From contig PKTV01000420.1 in assembly GCA_002868985.1 (NCBI GenBank), positions 1-7,831 on the forward strand: DNA of 7,831 bases, written 5' to 3'. The notes under the pieces are model-generated. The model was not told the origin of the DNA and ran no database searches. It saw only the letters and a list, made by a program, of their open reading frames with translations. Below, one piece after another: positions 1 through 5,748 of the stretch. How positions within the stretch are numbered: the first letter of the stretch is position 1; each line of letters starts with the position of its first letter. This DNA is from Desulfobacteraceae bacterium. Its GTDB lineage: Bacteria > Desulfobacterota > Desulfobacteria > Desulfobacterales > UBA11574. Position numbers and translations under genes: made by a program.

Positions 1-78
1 AATGAAGGTGACAAAGTTACTTTTGACATAGAGCAAGGACAAAAAGGTCCTGCTGCTGCAAATGTCACTGTGATCTAA
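1..78 (+). CDS. Cold-shock protein (CspA family), C-terminal end only
   Basis: The window opens inside a reading frame that ends with TAA at 76-78 and gives 25 residues, NEGDKVTFDIEQGQKGPAAA followed by NVTVI. This is the typical end of a bacterial cold-shock-domain protein: the last beta strands of the five-stranded OB fold, with the EGDKVTFDIEQGQKGPAA signature seen across the family. Such proteins of about 66-70 residues bind single-stranded RNA and DNA in the cytoplasm and melt secondary structure. The RNA-binding RNP1 and RNP2 motifs lie upstream and are not visible, so completeness cannot be judged. The start codon and promoter are also outside the window. A strong hairpin terminator follows directly, so the gene is probably transcribed separately from what comes next. 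Confidence 0.93.
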   Translation, partial: NEGDKVTFDIEQGQKGPAAANVTVI

Positions 79-94
79 TCTTATGTTCTGAGTA

Positions 95-133
95 AAAAGG
101 GCATTCCTTCTAATATTGAGCGAATGCCCTTTT
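95..133 (+). terminator. Rho-independent terminator of the cold-shock gene
   Basis: A perfect 12-bp inverted repeat pairs AAAAGGGCATTC (95-106) with GAATGCCCTTTT (122-133) around a 15-nt loop. The 3' arm runs into a T-rich tail. It begins 16 nt after the cold-shock stop codon. The A-tract on the 5' arm means it could also terminate transcription coming from the right, but no convergent gene is visible. Confidence 0.88.
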
Positions 134-339
134 GTTTAGTTTTAATTTATACCGTCACTTCGCTATCATCGTAAGACCTTAAACCTTAGCAAAGTTCGCT
201 CATAGATCCGTTACTACAAAAACTGACATCCACCGAACAAAGATAATGTGCCTGAACACAACACTCTTGCAGGCAAATAAGGTACTACCCTTGGCAGGAG
301 TGATGACTTAATAGAAGGGTTTATTGAAGAGGTAAAAAG
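134..339. other. Intergenic stretch, no gene seen
   Basis: About 200 bases between the cold-shock terminator and the next small ORF. I see no ORF with a convincing start and no RNA gene fold. The only functional signal I can support is the ribosome-binding site at its right edge, GAAGAGG at 326-332, seven bases before the ATG at 340. A promoter for the 79-residue ORF should lie here, but no good -35/-10 pair stands out. Confidence 0.5.
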
Positions 340-579
340 ATGGAAAATAGATTAGATGATTTATTTCTGAGGTTTCAAACAAAAGGTTTTATGCGCATTG
401 AAATCCCAGGACTCATTCAAGATGTTTTTAATATTATAGGCAAAGGTAAATATTGTACTATAACCGATACTAACATAGAGTTAGAGGATTTGGGCTGGGG
501 GCTAGAAATAATGGATAATGTTACATATGACTTAATAAACTCCTTGTTCAATAAAAAATGGCAAACATCCTTATCATAG
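340..579 (+). CDS. Small uncharacterised protein, 79 residues
   Basis: I do not recognise a named family. The start is supported by GAAGAGG at 326-332 with 7-nt spacing to the ATG. The product is soluble, without signal peptide, membrane segment, cysteine cluster or HTH that I can point to. It reads like a compact mixed alpha/beta protein: an N-terminal amphipathic stretch (residues 1-15), an EIPGLIQDVFNII helix (about 21-33), a polar segment CTITDTNIELEDLGWG, and a final hydrophobic helix (about 58-70). The last residues, NKKWQTSLS, overlap by 22 nt a second ORF that starts like a response regulator. The normal C-terminus may therefore have been lost at a recombination joint. From memory only, small proteins with a similar GF..EIP.LI.DV.NI pattern occur in Desulfobacterota; this needs a search. 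It is plausibly real, with unknown function. Confidence 0.6.
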   Translation: MENRLDDLFLRFQTKGFMRIEIPGLIQDVFNIIGKGKYCTITDTNIELEDLGWGLEIMDNVTYDLINSLFNKKWQTSLS

Positions 580-677
580 ATGATCAGAAGTGTAGATGTG
601 GGATTTGTCCTTTAACAACAAAAAGGTCAGGATCTGATCTAATTACAAACCTCGCTATCTTGTGTTCCAGCCTGTAG
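558..677 (+). pseudogene. Truncated response-regulator start (possible gene remnant)
   Basis: This 39-codon ORF begins MANILIIDDQ, the canonical first beta strand and acidic pocket (DD) of a receiver domain. It then continues KCRCGICPLT and ends at TAG 675-677 without any further receiver features: no phospho-acceptor Asp, no conserved Thr/Ser, no Lys. An intact receiver needs about 120 residues. It overlaps the end of the 79-residue ORF in another frame, and there is no clear Shine-Dalgarno sequence before its ATG. The simplest reading is the fossil 5' end of a response regulator gene, cut off or frameshifted soon after codon 10. The alternative is that a ten-residue match arose by chance; it is short, though very characteristic. 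Confidence 0.35.
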
Positions 678-757
678 ATCGGAAATTCATGATGCCTGCC
701 TTCTATACGTACCTATACGACACATTGTAATGCTGGTAAGAAAACGCAAGGACGCGC

Positions 758-1531
758 ATGTCGAAACCCAATTTCCTGTTAATCGGTGCACAGAAGTCGG
801 CGACTACCAGCATCAGTGTGATGCTTTCGAATCACCCCGATGTCTTCGTTGTCAAAGGAAAAGAACCACATTTCTTCTCTGTAAACCGTCGGTACGCACG
901 CGGCTGGAGCTGGTACATGTCCCTTTTTTCAGGCTACAATGGCGAAAGGGCTATCATCGATGCGTCGACGTCATACTCACGCACAAACGCCTTTCCTAAT
1001 ACGATATCACGGATTATAAAACATATTCCGGACGCGAAAATCCTTTACTCGGTCCGCCACCCACTTGACCGAATGGAATCTGCTTATGTCGAATGGATGT
1101 CAACGCCAAGCTCCCTGTTCGCAAACACCTCAATAAATGATATGGTTCGAAAAAAGCCAAACATTGTCGAATCGAGCCGATACTGGAAAAATATCAGCGC
1201 TTACCGGAAGCACTTTCCTGACCATCGAATCAAGATCATATGGTTTGATGAGTACGTTAATAACCCCGATGTAGTTCTTGCCGAGGTTTTCGAGTTTATC
1301 GGTGTAGATCCGTCGATTATTATCCCGTACTCCCATTTAACTATTGCGTCGAGCAAGAGTCTAATTAAAAAGATGAAAATGTCTGGCCGAACAACCTCGA
1401 TTGATACAACATGGAACCGATCAACTCGGCAATGGACAATAGAACAGCTCGGCAATGACACAAGACAATTTCTTGAATGGTGCGGCAAGCCAGCAGACTA
1501 TTGGCGAATCGATCCGAATGACAAGACCTGA
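758..1531 (+). CDS. PAPS-dependent sulfotransferase (Sulfotransfer_1/NDST-like)
   Basis: Predicted cytosolic enzyme transferring sulfate from 3'-phosphoadenosine-5'-phosphosulfate (PAPS) to a hydroxyl or amine, probably on a glycan, lipid or small molecule; the acceptor cannot be read from the sequence. The 5'-phosphosulfate loop is IGAQKSATTS (residues 9-18), with K13 as the likely catalytic lysine. KEPHFFS follows at 35-41 and IDASTSY at 67-73. The 3'-phosphate site is RHPLDRMESAY at 100-110, with R100 and S108 the expected ligands. The C-terminal GKPADYWRID resembles the end of heparan-sulfate-type bacterial homologues. The length of 257 residues suits a complete single-domain enzyme. The start is backed by AAGGA at 748-752, five bases before the ATG. 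No PAPS-synthesis or glycosyltransferase gene lies nearby, so it stands alone. Its bases are less AT-rich than the flanks, which suggests separate ancestry. Confidence 0.92.
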   Translation: MSKPNFLLIGAQKSATTSISVMLSNHPDVFVVKGKEPHFFSVNRRYARGWSWYMSLFSGYNGERAIIDASTSYSRTNAFPNTISRIIKHIPDAKILYSVRHPLDRMESAYVEWMSTPSSLFANTSINDMVRKKPNIVESSRYWKNISAYRKHFPDHRIKIIWFDEYVNNPDVVLAEVFEFIGVDPSIIIPYSHLTIASSKSLIKKMKMSGRTTSIDTTWNRSTRQWTIEQLGNDTRQFLEWCGKPADYWRIDPNDKT

Positions 1532-1804
1532 CCTTCTAACAAATAGGTTTGTGAGTAAAATTAAAAATTTGATTTGATTCAGGGACTCTCCATTGAAACT
1601 TGAATCATAAATATCCACCAATAATTATGATTTATGTTTGAAGTAAACATCAAGCAAAGACCTGTATTTTCTGCAATGTGTCTGTAATTTCATTCTGTTA
1701 TTTAATACGTGAGAATTATTTCCGCTCATTTAATAGTTGCGCATTGAAATTTACAAATAAATGACAATAAGTATCTCATTAAATCAGCATAAAACGGAGT
1801 GATA
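1532..1804. other. AT-rich intergenic stretch before the dehydrogenase
   Basis: About 270 very AT-rich bases with no plausible gene. There is no hairpin terminator with a T-run behind the sulfotransferase. Weak promoter-like hexamers occur (TTGAAA at 1744-1749, TTTACA at 1750-1755), but no -10 box of quality sits at the right distance, so I do not call a promoter. The ribosome-binding site ACGGAG at 1794-1799 decides the start of the next gene. Confidence 0.5.
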
Positions 1805-2413
1805 ATGAAAATTTTAATAATTGGTGGAACCGGCACAATTGGCAAAAAGGTAAGCGATCATTTATCAAAGAAGCATGATATTATCATTGGTGGAAGAGAA
1901 TCGGGCGATGTCAAAGTAGATATTGCTAATAGCAAATCCATTGAAGCATTGTTTGAATTCGTGGGGAAAATGGATGCAATTGTCTGCATTGCTGGCGAAG
2001 CCAAGTGGGCACCCTTCGATTCCATGAGTGAGGACGACTTTTATATCGGAATAAAAAGTAAGTTGATGGGGCAAGTCAATCTCGTAAGAATCGGGCAAAA
2101 TTATTTGAATGCTGGAGGGTCCTTTACACTAACTACTGGAATATTAGCTGATCATCCTGTGTTGTTAACATCAAGCGCCGCTATGGTTAATGGTGGAATC
2201 CATAGTTTTGTCAAAGCGGTGTCCCTCGAATTGAGTAATGGGTGTAGAATTAATGTTGTGTAATCTGGTCTTGTTGAAGATGCAGTAGAAAAATATGAAG
2301 CATACTTCCCTGGTCACAATCCTATTCCAATGAGTAAAGTAATAAATGGATATGTAAGAAGTGTCGAAGGAAAAGGGACTGGTGAGATTATAAGAATATA
2401 CGATAACTGTTGA
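1805..2413 (+). pseudogene. Atypical short-chain dehydrogenase interrupted by in-frame TAA
   Basis: A Rossmann-fold SDR-like oxidoreductase of about 200 residues. The nucleotide-binding motif GGTGTIG is at residues 7-13, GGR at 29-31, a DI pair at 39-40 and the CIAG turn at 61-64. The classical YxxxK active site is absent; SSAAMVNGGIHSFVKA (123-138) takes its place, as in a known atypical SDR subgroup, so the substrate is unknown. ATG at 1805 is preferred over GTG at 1799 because ACGGAG (1794-1799) then lies five bases upstream, and GTG would overlap it. The frame hits TAA at 2261-2263 (codon 153), right after CRINVV where relatives continue with SPG. The same frame then reads on for 49 codons, SGLVEDAVEKYEAYFPGHNP and onward to TGA at 2411-2413, matching the family C-terminus. 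This looks like a recent nonsense mutation (for example TCA to TAA). A truncated 152-residue product would lack the C-terminal part of the fold. Confidence 0.85.
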
Positions 2414-2641
2414 AAATTTGGTTCAATTAGTTGAGATTTCAGATATCACCAACGTATTTGGAGAAGTGAACTTTATGTGGTAATCTCAATAGATCACCGG
2501 CTGGCCTGAAAGTGGGTGGGGAGGCCACGTGGCGCTTCTTGACAGGATTAGCGTATCAATCCCCACCCGTTGAAGGTCCCGATATGCGGGGAAGGGGGAA
2601 TGATTAACCAAGTAAAATCCGTATGGTAGAGGGATAAAGAA
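2414..2641. other. Leader/intergenic region upstream of the DUF362-kinase operon
   Basis: About 230 bases with no credible gene. The right half is G-rich and carries inverted repeats (2514-2568, listed separately). The only Shine-Dalgarno sequence positioned for the downstream gene is AGAGGG at 2628-2633. A tiny ORF MINQVKSVW at 2600-2629 follows a GGGGGA run that touches its ATG; I give it no weight. TTGACA at 2539-2544 has no matching -10 box. Confidence 0.45.
2514..2568. repeat. Nested inverted repeats in the operon leader
   Basis: GGGTGGGGA (2514-2522) is exactly complementary to TCCCCACCC (2560-2568), a 9-bp GC-rich stem with a 37-nt loop. Inside the loop is a perfect 10-bp palindrome, GCCACGTGGC (2524-2533). 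GGCC at 2503-2506 and 2523-2526 provides a further alternative pairing. There is no T-run, so it is not a standard terminator. It could be an operator, a structured 5' leader, or a leftover of the previous transcript. Confidence 0.45.
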
Positions 2642-3712
2642 ATGGCAAAGGTCAGCATTATTAAGGCCACATATTCAGATCCATGGATCGAAACCCTTCT
2701 TGCGCCTCTTGGAGGGATGGAGCAGTTTGTAAAAAAGAACGAGAAAGTCCTTCTCAAGGTTAATCTATTATCAGGCAAAGAGCCGGAAAAGGCCGTGACC
2801 ACGCACCCTGAATTTGTAAGGGCTGTGGCTAAGGCTGTAAGAGGGGCAGGAGGAGAACCGTATATCGGAGACTCCCCTGCAGGATCCTTTTCCAAAAGAA
2901 AACTTAACAAGGCCTATGGGCGTTCAGGGCTCGAGAGTTTAGCAAGAGAAGAAGAGATTCCTCTGAACTTTGATACGGGCGTCAAGAAACTTGATATCCC
3001 CGATGGCAAACGATTGAAAAGGTCTCCCATCTGTGATTATGTATTAAATGCCGATAAGGTCATTGCGCTGCCGAAACTTAAAACCCACTCCTTTCAGTAT
3101 ATGACACTGGCCTGCAAAATCATGTATGGCGTCGTTCCCGGTCTTATCAAGGCAAAATACCATGCTCAGTTCCCAAGAAGAGCTAGTTTTGCGGACATAA
3201 TGCTGGATATTCTTACCATCGTAAAGCCACACCTTTATATCATGGACGGTATAATGGGAATGCAGGGCCAGGGACCTGGAAGCGGAGATCCGGTAAAAAT
3301 GGATCTGGTTCTTGCATCAACAGATTATGTGGCCATGGATATTTCCGTATGCAAAATTTTGGGCGTCGAGCCCGTGGGCATACCGGCACTTAAAAGGGCT
3401 AAAGTTCGCGGTTTTTGGCCCGAGAGGATTGACTATCCGATCCAGAAACCCGAGGATGTTGCTTATAAGGGATTCAGACTCCCAAACACGGCCGATCATC
3501 TATTAACCGGCAAAAAACCTCCAAGAAAAAGCCCTGTTGTTACGGATAAATGCATAGCGTGTGGGGATTGCGAAAACATTTGTCCTAAAAATGCAGTCAA
3601 GATGAAAGGCCGGATGGCAGAGGTAACCTATTCAAAGTGCATAAGGTGTTTCTGCTGCCATGAGGTCTGCCCTGAAGATGCCATCATGTTGCGTAGTGTG
3701 AAGTTAAATTGA
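2642..3712 (+). CDS. DUF362 protein with C-terminal two-[4Fe-4S] ferredoxin domain
   Basis: A predicted cytosolic iron-sulfur protein of 356 residues; the biochemical role of the DUF362 (PF04015) family is not established. The DUF362 region spans about residues 30-245, with KVNLLSGKEPEKAVTTHPEF (39-58), GDSPAG (76-81), LPKLKTHSFQYMTLACKIMYG (143-163, one long conserved segment) and a late LVLASTDYVAMDISVCKILG block (222-241). The C-terminal bacterial ferredoxin module has two classic cluster motifs: C304, C307, C310, C314-P and C333, C336, C339, C343-P, enough for two [4Fe-4S] clusters and thus electron transfer. An extra C338 sits beside the second motif. The start is supported by AGAGGG at 2628-2633, eight bases before the ATG. 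No signal peptide or Tat motif is seen. The kinase gene follows after 48 nt with its own strong ribosome-binding site, so the two are probably co-transcribed. Confidence 0.92.
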   Translation: MAKVSIIKATYSDPWIETLLAPLGGMEQFVKKNEKVLLKVNLLSGKEPEKAVTTHPEFVRAVAKAVRGAGGEPYIGDSPAGSFSKRKLNKAYGRSGLESLAREEEIPLNFDTGVKKLDIPDGKRLKRSPICDYVLNADKVIALPKLKTHSFQYMTLACKIMYGVVPGLIKAKYHAQFPRRASFADIMLDILTIVKPHLYIMDGIMGMQGQGPGSGDPVKMDLVLASTDYVAMDISVCKILGVEPVGIPALKRAKVRGFWPERIDYPIQKPEDVAYKGFRLPNTADHLLTGKKPPRKSPVVTDKCIACGDCENICPKNAVKMKGRMAEVTYSKCIRCFCCHEVCPEDAIMLRSVKLN

Positions 3713-3760
3713 ACTGCCTAACGATGTTTTGCCTGACGAATTTTCCGGAGGTGTTTAAAA

Positions 3761-5074
3761 ATGGACCGGGTCCTGTATAGTAAAAAACGTGTTGTTTTAG
3801 TTATAGACAGCGACCAGATTAGAGGTGCCAAATTAAAAAAGATTCTTAACAATTACGGTTATCGAGTCTATACCGCCGTGAATTTCAAAGAAGCCCGTCG
3901 GATCATTGCAGAAAAGAAAAAGATAGATGTTGCCCTCTTATCCTCGAAAAGATTCGATCTTGCTCCCGGGCAGATTATTGAGGATTTTAACCTCGGAAAG
4001 CCGGTGATTGTGATTCTGGAAAAATTCTCAGAGGAGATAGCAGCTTCAGCTTTGAAAGCCGGTGCGGTCGACTTTCTTACCTATCCCGTGGATTCTGAAG
4101 AGCTTGTAAAAAGATTGGGCGTATGCGTCCGTATGTCAGACGACGGCGGATATGAACGATTAAGGATAGACGTATGCGCCCCGATGGAAAAGGGCGACGA
4201 CGCTTCGAGATTCCGTAAACAAATATTTCAAGGTTTATATCCCAGGTCAACTGAAAAAGAACTTCTGGTCCATGGATATGAGCAACTGAACCGGTTGGGA
4301 ATCGGGAGCTTCGGCGAGGTTTGGAAGATCAAAGATGTAACAAAGGACCCGCCGGAGATTTTTATTGCCAAGATTCCCCTGGACAAAAAATTTAACGCCA
4401 AGTTTGAAGAAGAGGCCTATATATTAAGGAAACTCGCCGGACATAAAGGGATTCCAAAGGTCTTTGAGATGATAGAAATAAAAAACAAAAGGGTAATGAT
4501 TCAGGAGTTTATACTTGGGAAAACACTCTATGAGGTGATTGAACGAGAGCTCGAGGAAGCGGAAATAGAGTCGGTGGTGATTCAGCTTGCAGACGTGGTG
4601 GCGCATTCCCACGGCATCGGGATCATCCATCGAGACATAAAGCCGGGAAACGTCATGGTTCAGCCTGACGGGAGCATAAAACTTCTGGACTTCGGCACGG
4701 CCAAAGAACTCGGAGAGAAAGAGACGTCCGAAACGTCAACAGGCACCCGGCCATATATGGCACCCGAGCAGATTATGGGAAAAAGCCAGAGGCGCTCGGA
4801 TGTCTGGGCCCTTGGCGTTGTTATGTACGTGCTTTACACAGGGATGTTCCCTTTCTATCATGAAGTGGAGAAGGTGCTCATGGACATAATCATTAGGGTT
4901 CCACCGTCTCCACCGAGCAAATTCAACGAAAAATTAGATCCGGGAATCGAGCGCATCATATTGACGTGCCTGGAAAAGAGCCCGGAAGACCGCTATCCTG
5001 ATGCACGGGCGTTAAAGGAGGATATCATCAACTCTTTTCCAGGTTACGGAGAAAATATTTTACCCCTCTACTAA
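3761..5074 (+). CDS. Ser/Thr protein kinase with degenerate N-terminal receiver domain
   Basis: A 437-residue soluble fusion. Residues about 10-120 fold like a response-regulator receiver (VVLVIDSD at strand 1, AGAVDFLTYPVDSEEL near the end). The phospho-acceptor position, five residues after D56, is Ser (S61), and the conserved Lys before the cis-Pro is Tyr (Y108), so phosphotransfer from a histidine kinase is unlikely. A linker of about 50 residues leads to a Hanks-type kinase (about 173-426) with all core residues: glycine loop GIGSFGEV (180-187), K204 in FIAK, E217-E219 region of helix C, H290-R-D292, K294, N297, D310-F-G, APE 334-336 and DVWALG (347-352). The activation segment has several Thr/Ser (T322-T329). 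No membrane segment or PASTA repeats are present, so it acts in the cytoplasm. GGAGG at 3747-3751, nine bases upstream, supports the start. It is likely one operon with the DUF362 gene, suggesting coupling of a redox step to protein phosphorylation (inference). Confidence 0.95.
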   Translation: MDRVLYSKKRVVLVIDSDQIRGAKLKKILNNYGYRVYTAVNFKEARRIIAEKKKIDVALLSSKRFDLAPGQIIEDFNLGKPVIVILEKFSEEIAASALKAGAVDFLTYPVDSEELVKRLGVCVRMSDDGGYERLRIDVCAPMEKGDDASRFRKQIFQGLYPRSTEKELLVHGYEQLNRLGIGSFGEVWKIKDVTKDPPEIFIAKIPLDKKFNAKFEEEAYILRKLAGHKGIPKVFEMIEIKNKRVMIQEFILGKTLYEVIERELEEAEIESVVIQLADVVAHSHGIGIIHRDIKPGNVMVQPDGSIKLLDFGTAKELGEKETSETSTGTRPYMAPEQIMGKSQRRSDVWALGVVMYVLYTGMFPFYHEVEKVLMDIIIRVPPSPPSKFNEKLDPGIERIILTCLEKSPEDRYPDARALKEDIINSFPGYGENILPLY

Positions 5075-5143
5075 ATCCGTTGTGCGTATCTTAACCAATC
5101 GAGACTGTTGAGACCCCCCTTTCGTTCAATTACTGTTTCAAAT

Positions 5144-5282
5144 GGGGTCGGGCCACAGGAACATCCTGATATAATAAATTAAACGTTTAAAAAATGTGTC
5201 AAAAAGAGCCGTTTAGAACGATTATAGGGTCTATTTTAAACAACTTTTGTAGTTATTATAGTTGCTTGCCATGATCCGACCC
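5144..5282. repeat. Possible MITE/REP-like element with inverted ends
   Basis: GGGTCGG (5145-5151) is the exact reverse complement of CCGACCC (5276-5282), about 140 bp apart, and the pairing continues in scattered fashion inward. The interior is AT-rich, non-coding and has a perfect palindrome TTAAACGTTTAA at 5179-5190. The right end lies three bases before the first readable codon of a truncated HU-like gene, as expected for an insertion or deletion boundary. No clear target-site duplication is seen and there is no transposase, so it would have to be mobilised in trans, or it may simply be a long-range hairpin. Confidence 0.35.
5179..5190. repeat. Perfect 12-bp palindrome TTAAACGTTTAA
   Basis: A perfectly symmetric 12-mer in the middle of the AT-rich element, directly followed by an A-run. 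It is preceded at 5170-5175 by TATAAT, which has no acceptable -35 box at 16-18 bp. It could be a binding site for a dimeric protein or an internal symmetry of a mobile element. Confidence 0.3.
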
Positions 5283-5285
5283 TAA

Positions 5286-5417
5286 TACCCTGATTGGGAA
5301 ATCCGTAGCCTGTACTCATTTTATGTCAAGAAATACAAATCATACACCGGACGGAATCCAAAAACCGGCAAACAGATCAAGATCAAACCCAATAACCTTC
5401 TGTTATCCTTATTGTAA
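5286..5417 (+). pseudogene. 5'-truncated HU/IHF-family DNA-binding protein remnant
   Basis: Reading from 5286, the frame gives YPDWEIRSLYSFYVKKYKSY followed by TGRNPKTGKQIKIKPNNLLL, then SLL and TAA at 5415-5417. The segment SFYVKKYKSYTGRNPKTGKQ is the DNA-binding beta arm of HU/IHF proteins, with the near-invariant RNPKTG tip whose proline intercalates into DNA; EIR and the Phe before the arm also fit. A complete protein has about 90-100 residues. Here the N-terminal dimerisation helices are missing (a TAA at 5283-5285 precedes), and the C-terminal helix is replaced by NNLLLSLL, so the gene is broken at both ends. No start codon or ribosome-binding site is present. It begins right behind the CCGACCC end of the neighbouring element, which suggests the insertion or an associated deletion removed the 5' half. 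Residue similarity is strong despite the short length. Confidence 0.82.
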
Positions 5418-5548
5418 TGCTCCGTTATGATGTTGTTAATGAAATGGATATGGCAAATGGCTGCGACGTATTCAAAAGTTATTTGGGCAACATCCCGTCA
5501 AGATTTGACACCATTTCCCGACTCCCTCCTGCGGAATTGGCGGCCTGA
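5417..5548 (+). CDS. Unrecognised 43-residue ORF
   Basis: The ATG overlaps the stop of the HU-like remnant (TAATG, 5415-5419), and the frame runs 43 codons to TGA at 5546-5548. The product starts MLRYDVVNEMDMANGCDVFK and ends SRLPPAELAA. The second half, from NGCDVF onward, has protein-like composition, but I recognise no family, and there is no Shine-Dalgarno sequence before the ATG. It may be the tail of another broken gene rather than a functional peptide. Confidence 0.25.
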   Translation: MLRYDVVNEMDMANGCDVFKSYLGNIPSRFDTISRLPPAELAA

Positions 5549-5596
5549 GGATTTTTGACATTTTTATTGATTTTTCAGGCATTAGCATATTCTTTT

Positions 5597-5624
5597 TTGA
5601 TTAATTCTCTTTAAATCCGATAAT
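5597..5624 (+). promoter_or_regulatory. Possible sigma-70 type promoter for the HD-GYP operon
   Basis: TTGATT (5597-5602) and GATAAT (5619-5624) are separated by 16 bp in a very AT-rich stretch. They match the consensus hexamers at four and five of six positions. Transcription would start near 5631 and give a leader of about 160 nt that includes the first repeat copy and the ribosome-binding site in the second. This is a guess from consensus alone, and AT-rich DNA gives many such matches. Confidence 0.3.
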
Positions 5625-5659
5625 TTTAATTAAAGTTTCCTTATGTTTAGCCGATAAAA

Positions 5660-5739
5660 AAGGTGTTACCAATTTAAAAAATGCCAGTGATGATGAGAGC
5701 GCATTATGATAGCGGTCTTTGTCTCATTTGCACTCAAAA
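5660..5739 (+). repeat. Direct repeat, copy 1 (decoy start region)
   Basis: This copy runs from AAGGTGTTACCAATTTAAAA through the block 5684-5739. It matches copy 2 at 18 of its first 20 bases, and at 47 of 56 bases after a 4-base indel. It contains ATGATAGCGGTC at 5706, the counterpart of the true start at 5791. From this ATG a 38-codon frame (MIAVFVSFALKKTKQGITNL and on) runs to TAA at 5820-5822, overlapping the real gene's start in another frame. Confidence 0.85.
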
Positions 5740-5748
5740 AAACTAAAC

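Noticed and set aside
730..999. 89-codon + strand ORF overlapping the sulfotransferase start
   Set aside because: It lies in another frame of a clear sulfotransferase, has no family features and a composition typical of a shadow frame.
2261..2263. Recoded stop codon (selenocysteine or pyrrolysine) in the dehydrogenase
   Set aside because: The codon is TAA, whereas selenocysteine uses TGA and pyrrolysine TAG. Relatives have an ordinary Ser here, so a nonsense mutation is the simpler explanation.
2539..2544. TTGACA as the -35 box of a promoter for the DUF362 gene
   Set aside because: The bases 16-18 nt downstream are CCCACC-like and do not resemble a -10 box.
2548..2910. 120-codon - strand ORF over the DUF362 leader and 5' end
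   Set aside because: It is antisense to a confidently identified gene, shows no recognisable motif and has no start signals that I can defend.
5112..5149. GACCCC/GGGGTC hairpin as the terminator of the kinase operon
   Set aside because: The stem is only six bp with a 26-nt loop and no T-run follows; the right arm is better explained as the end of the 5144-5282 element.
5170..5175. TATAAT as a -10 box
   Set aside because: No -35-like hexamer occurs 15-19 bp upstream; that position is the G-rich GTCGGG.
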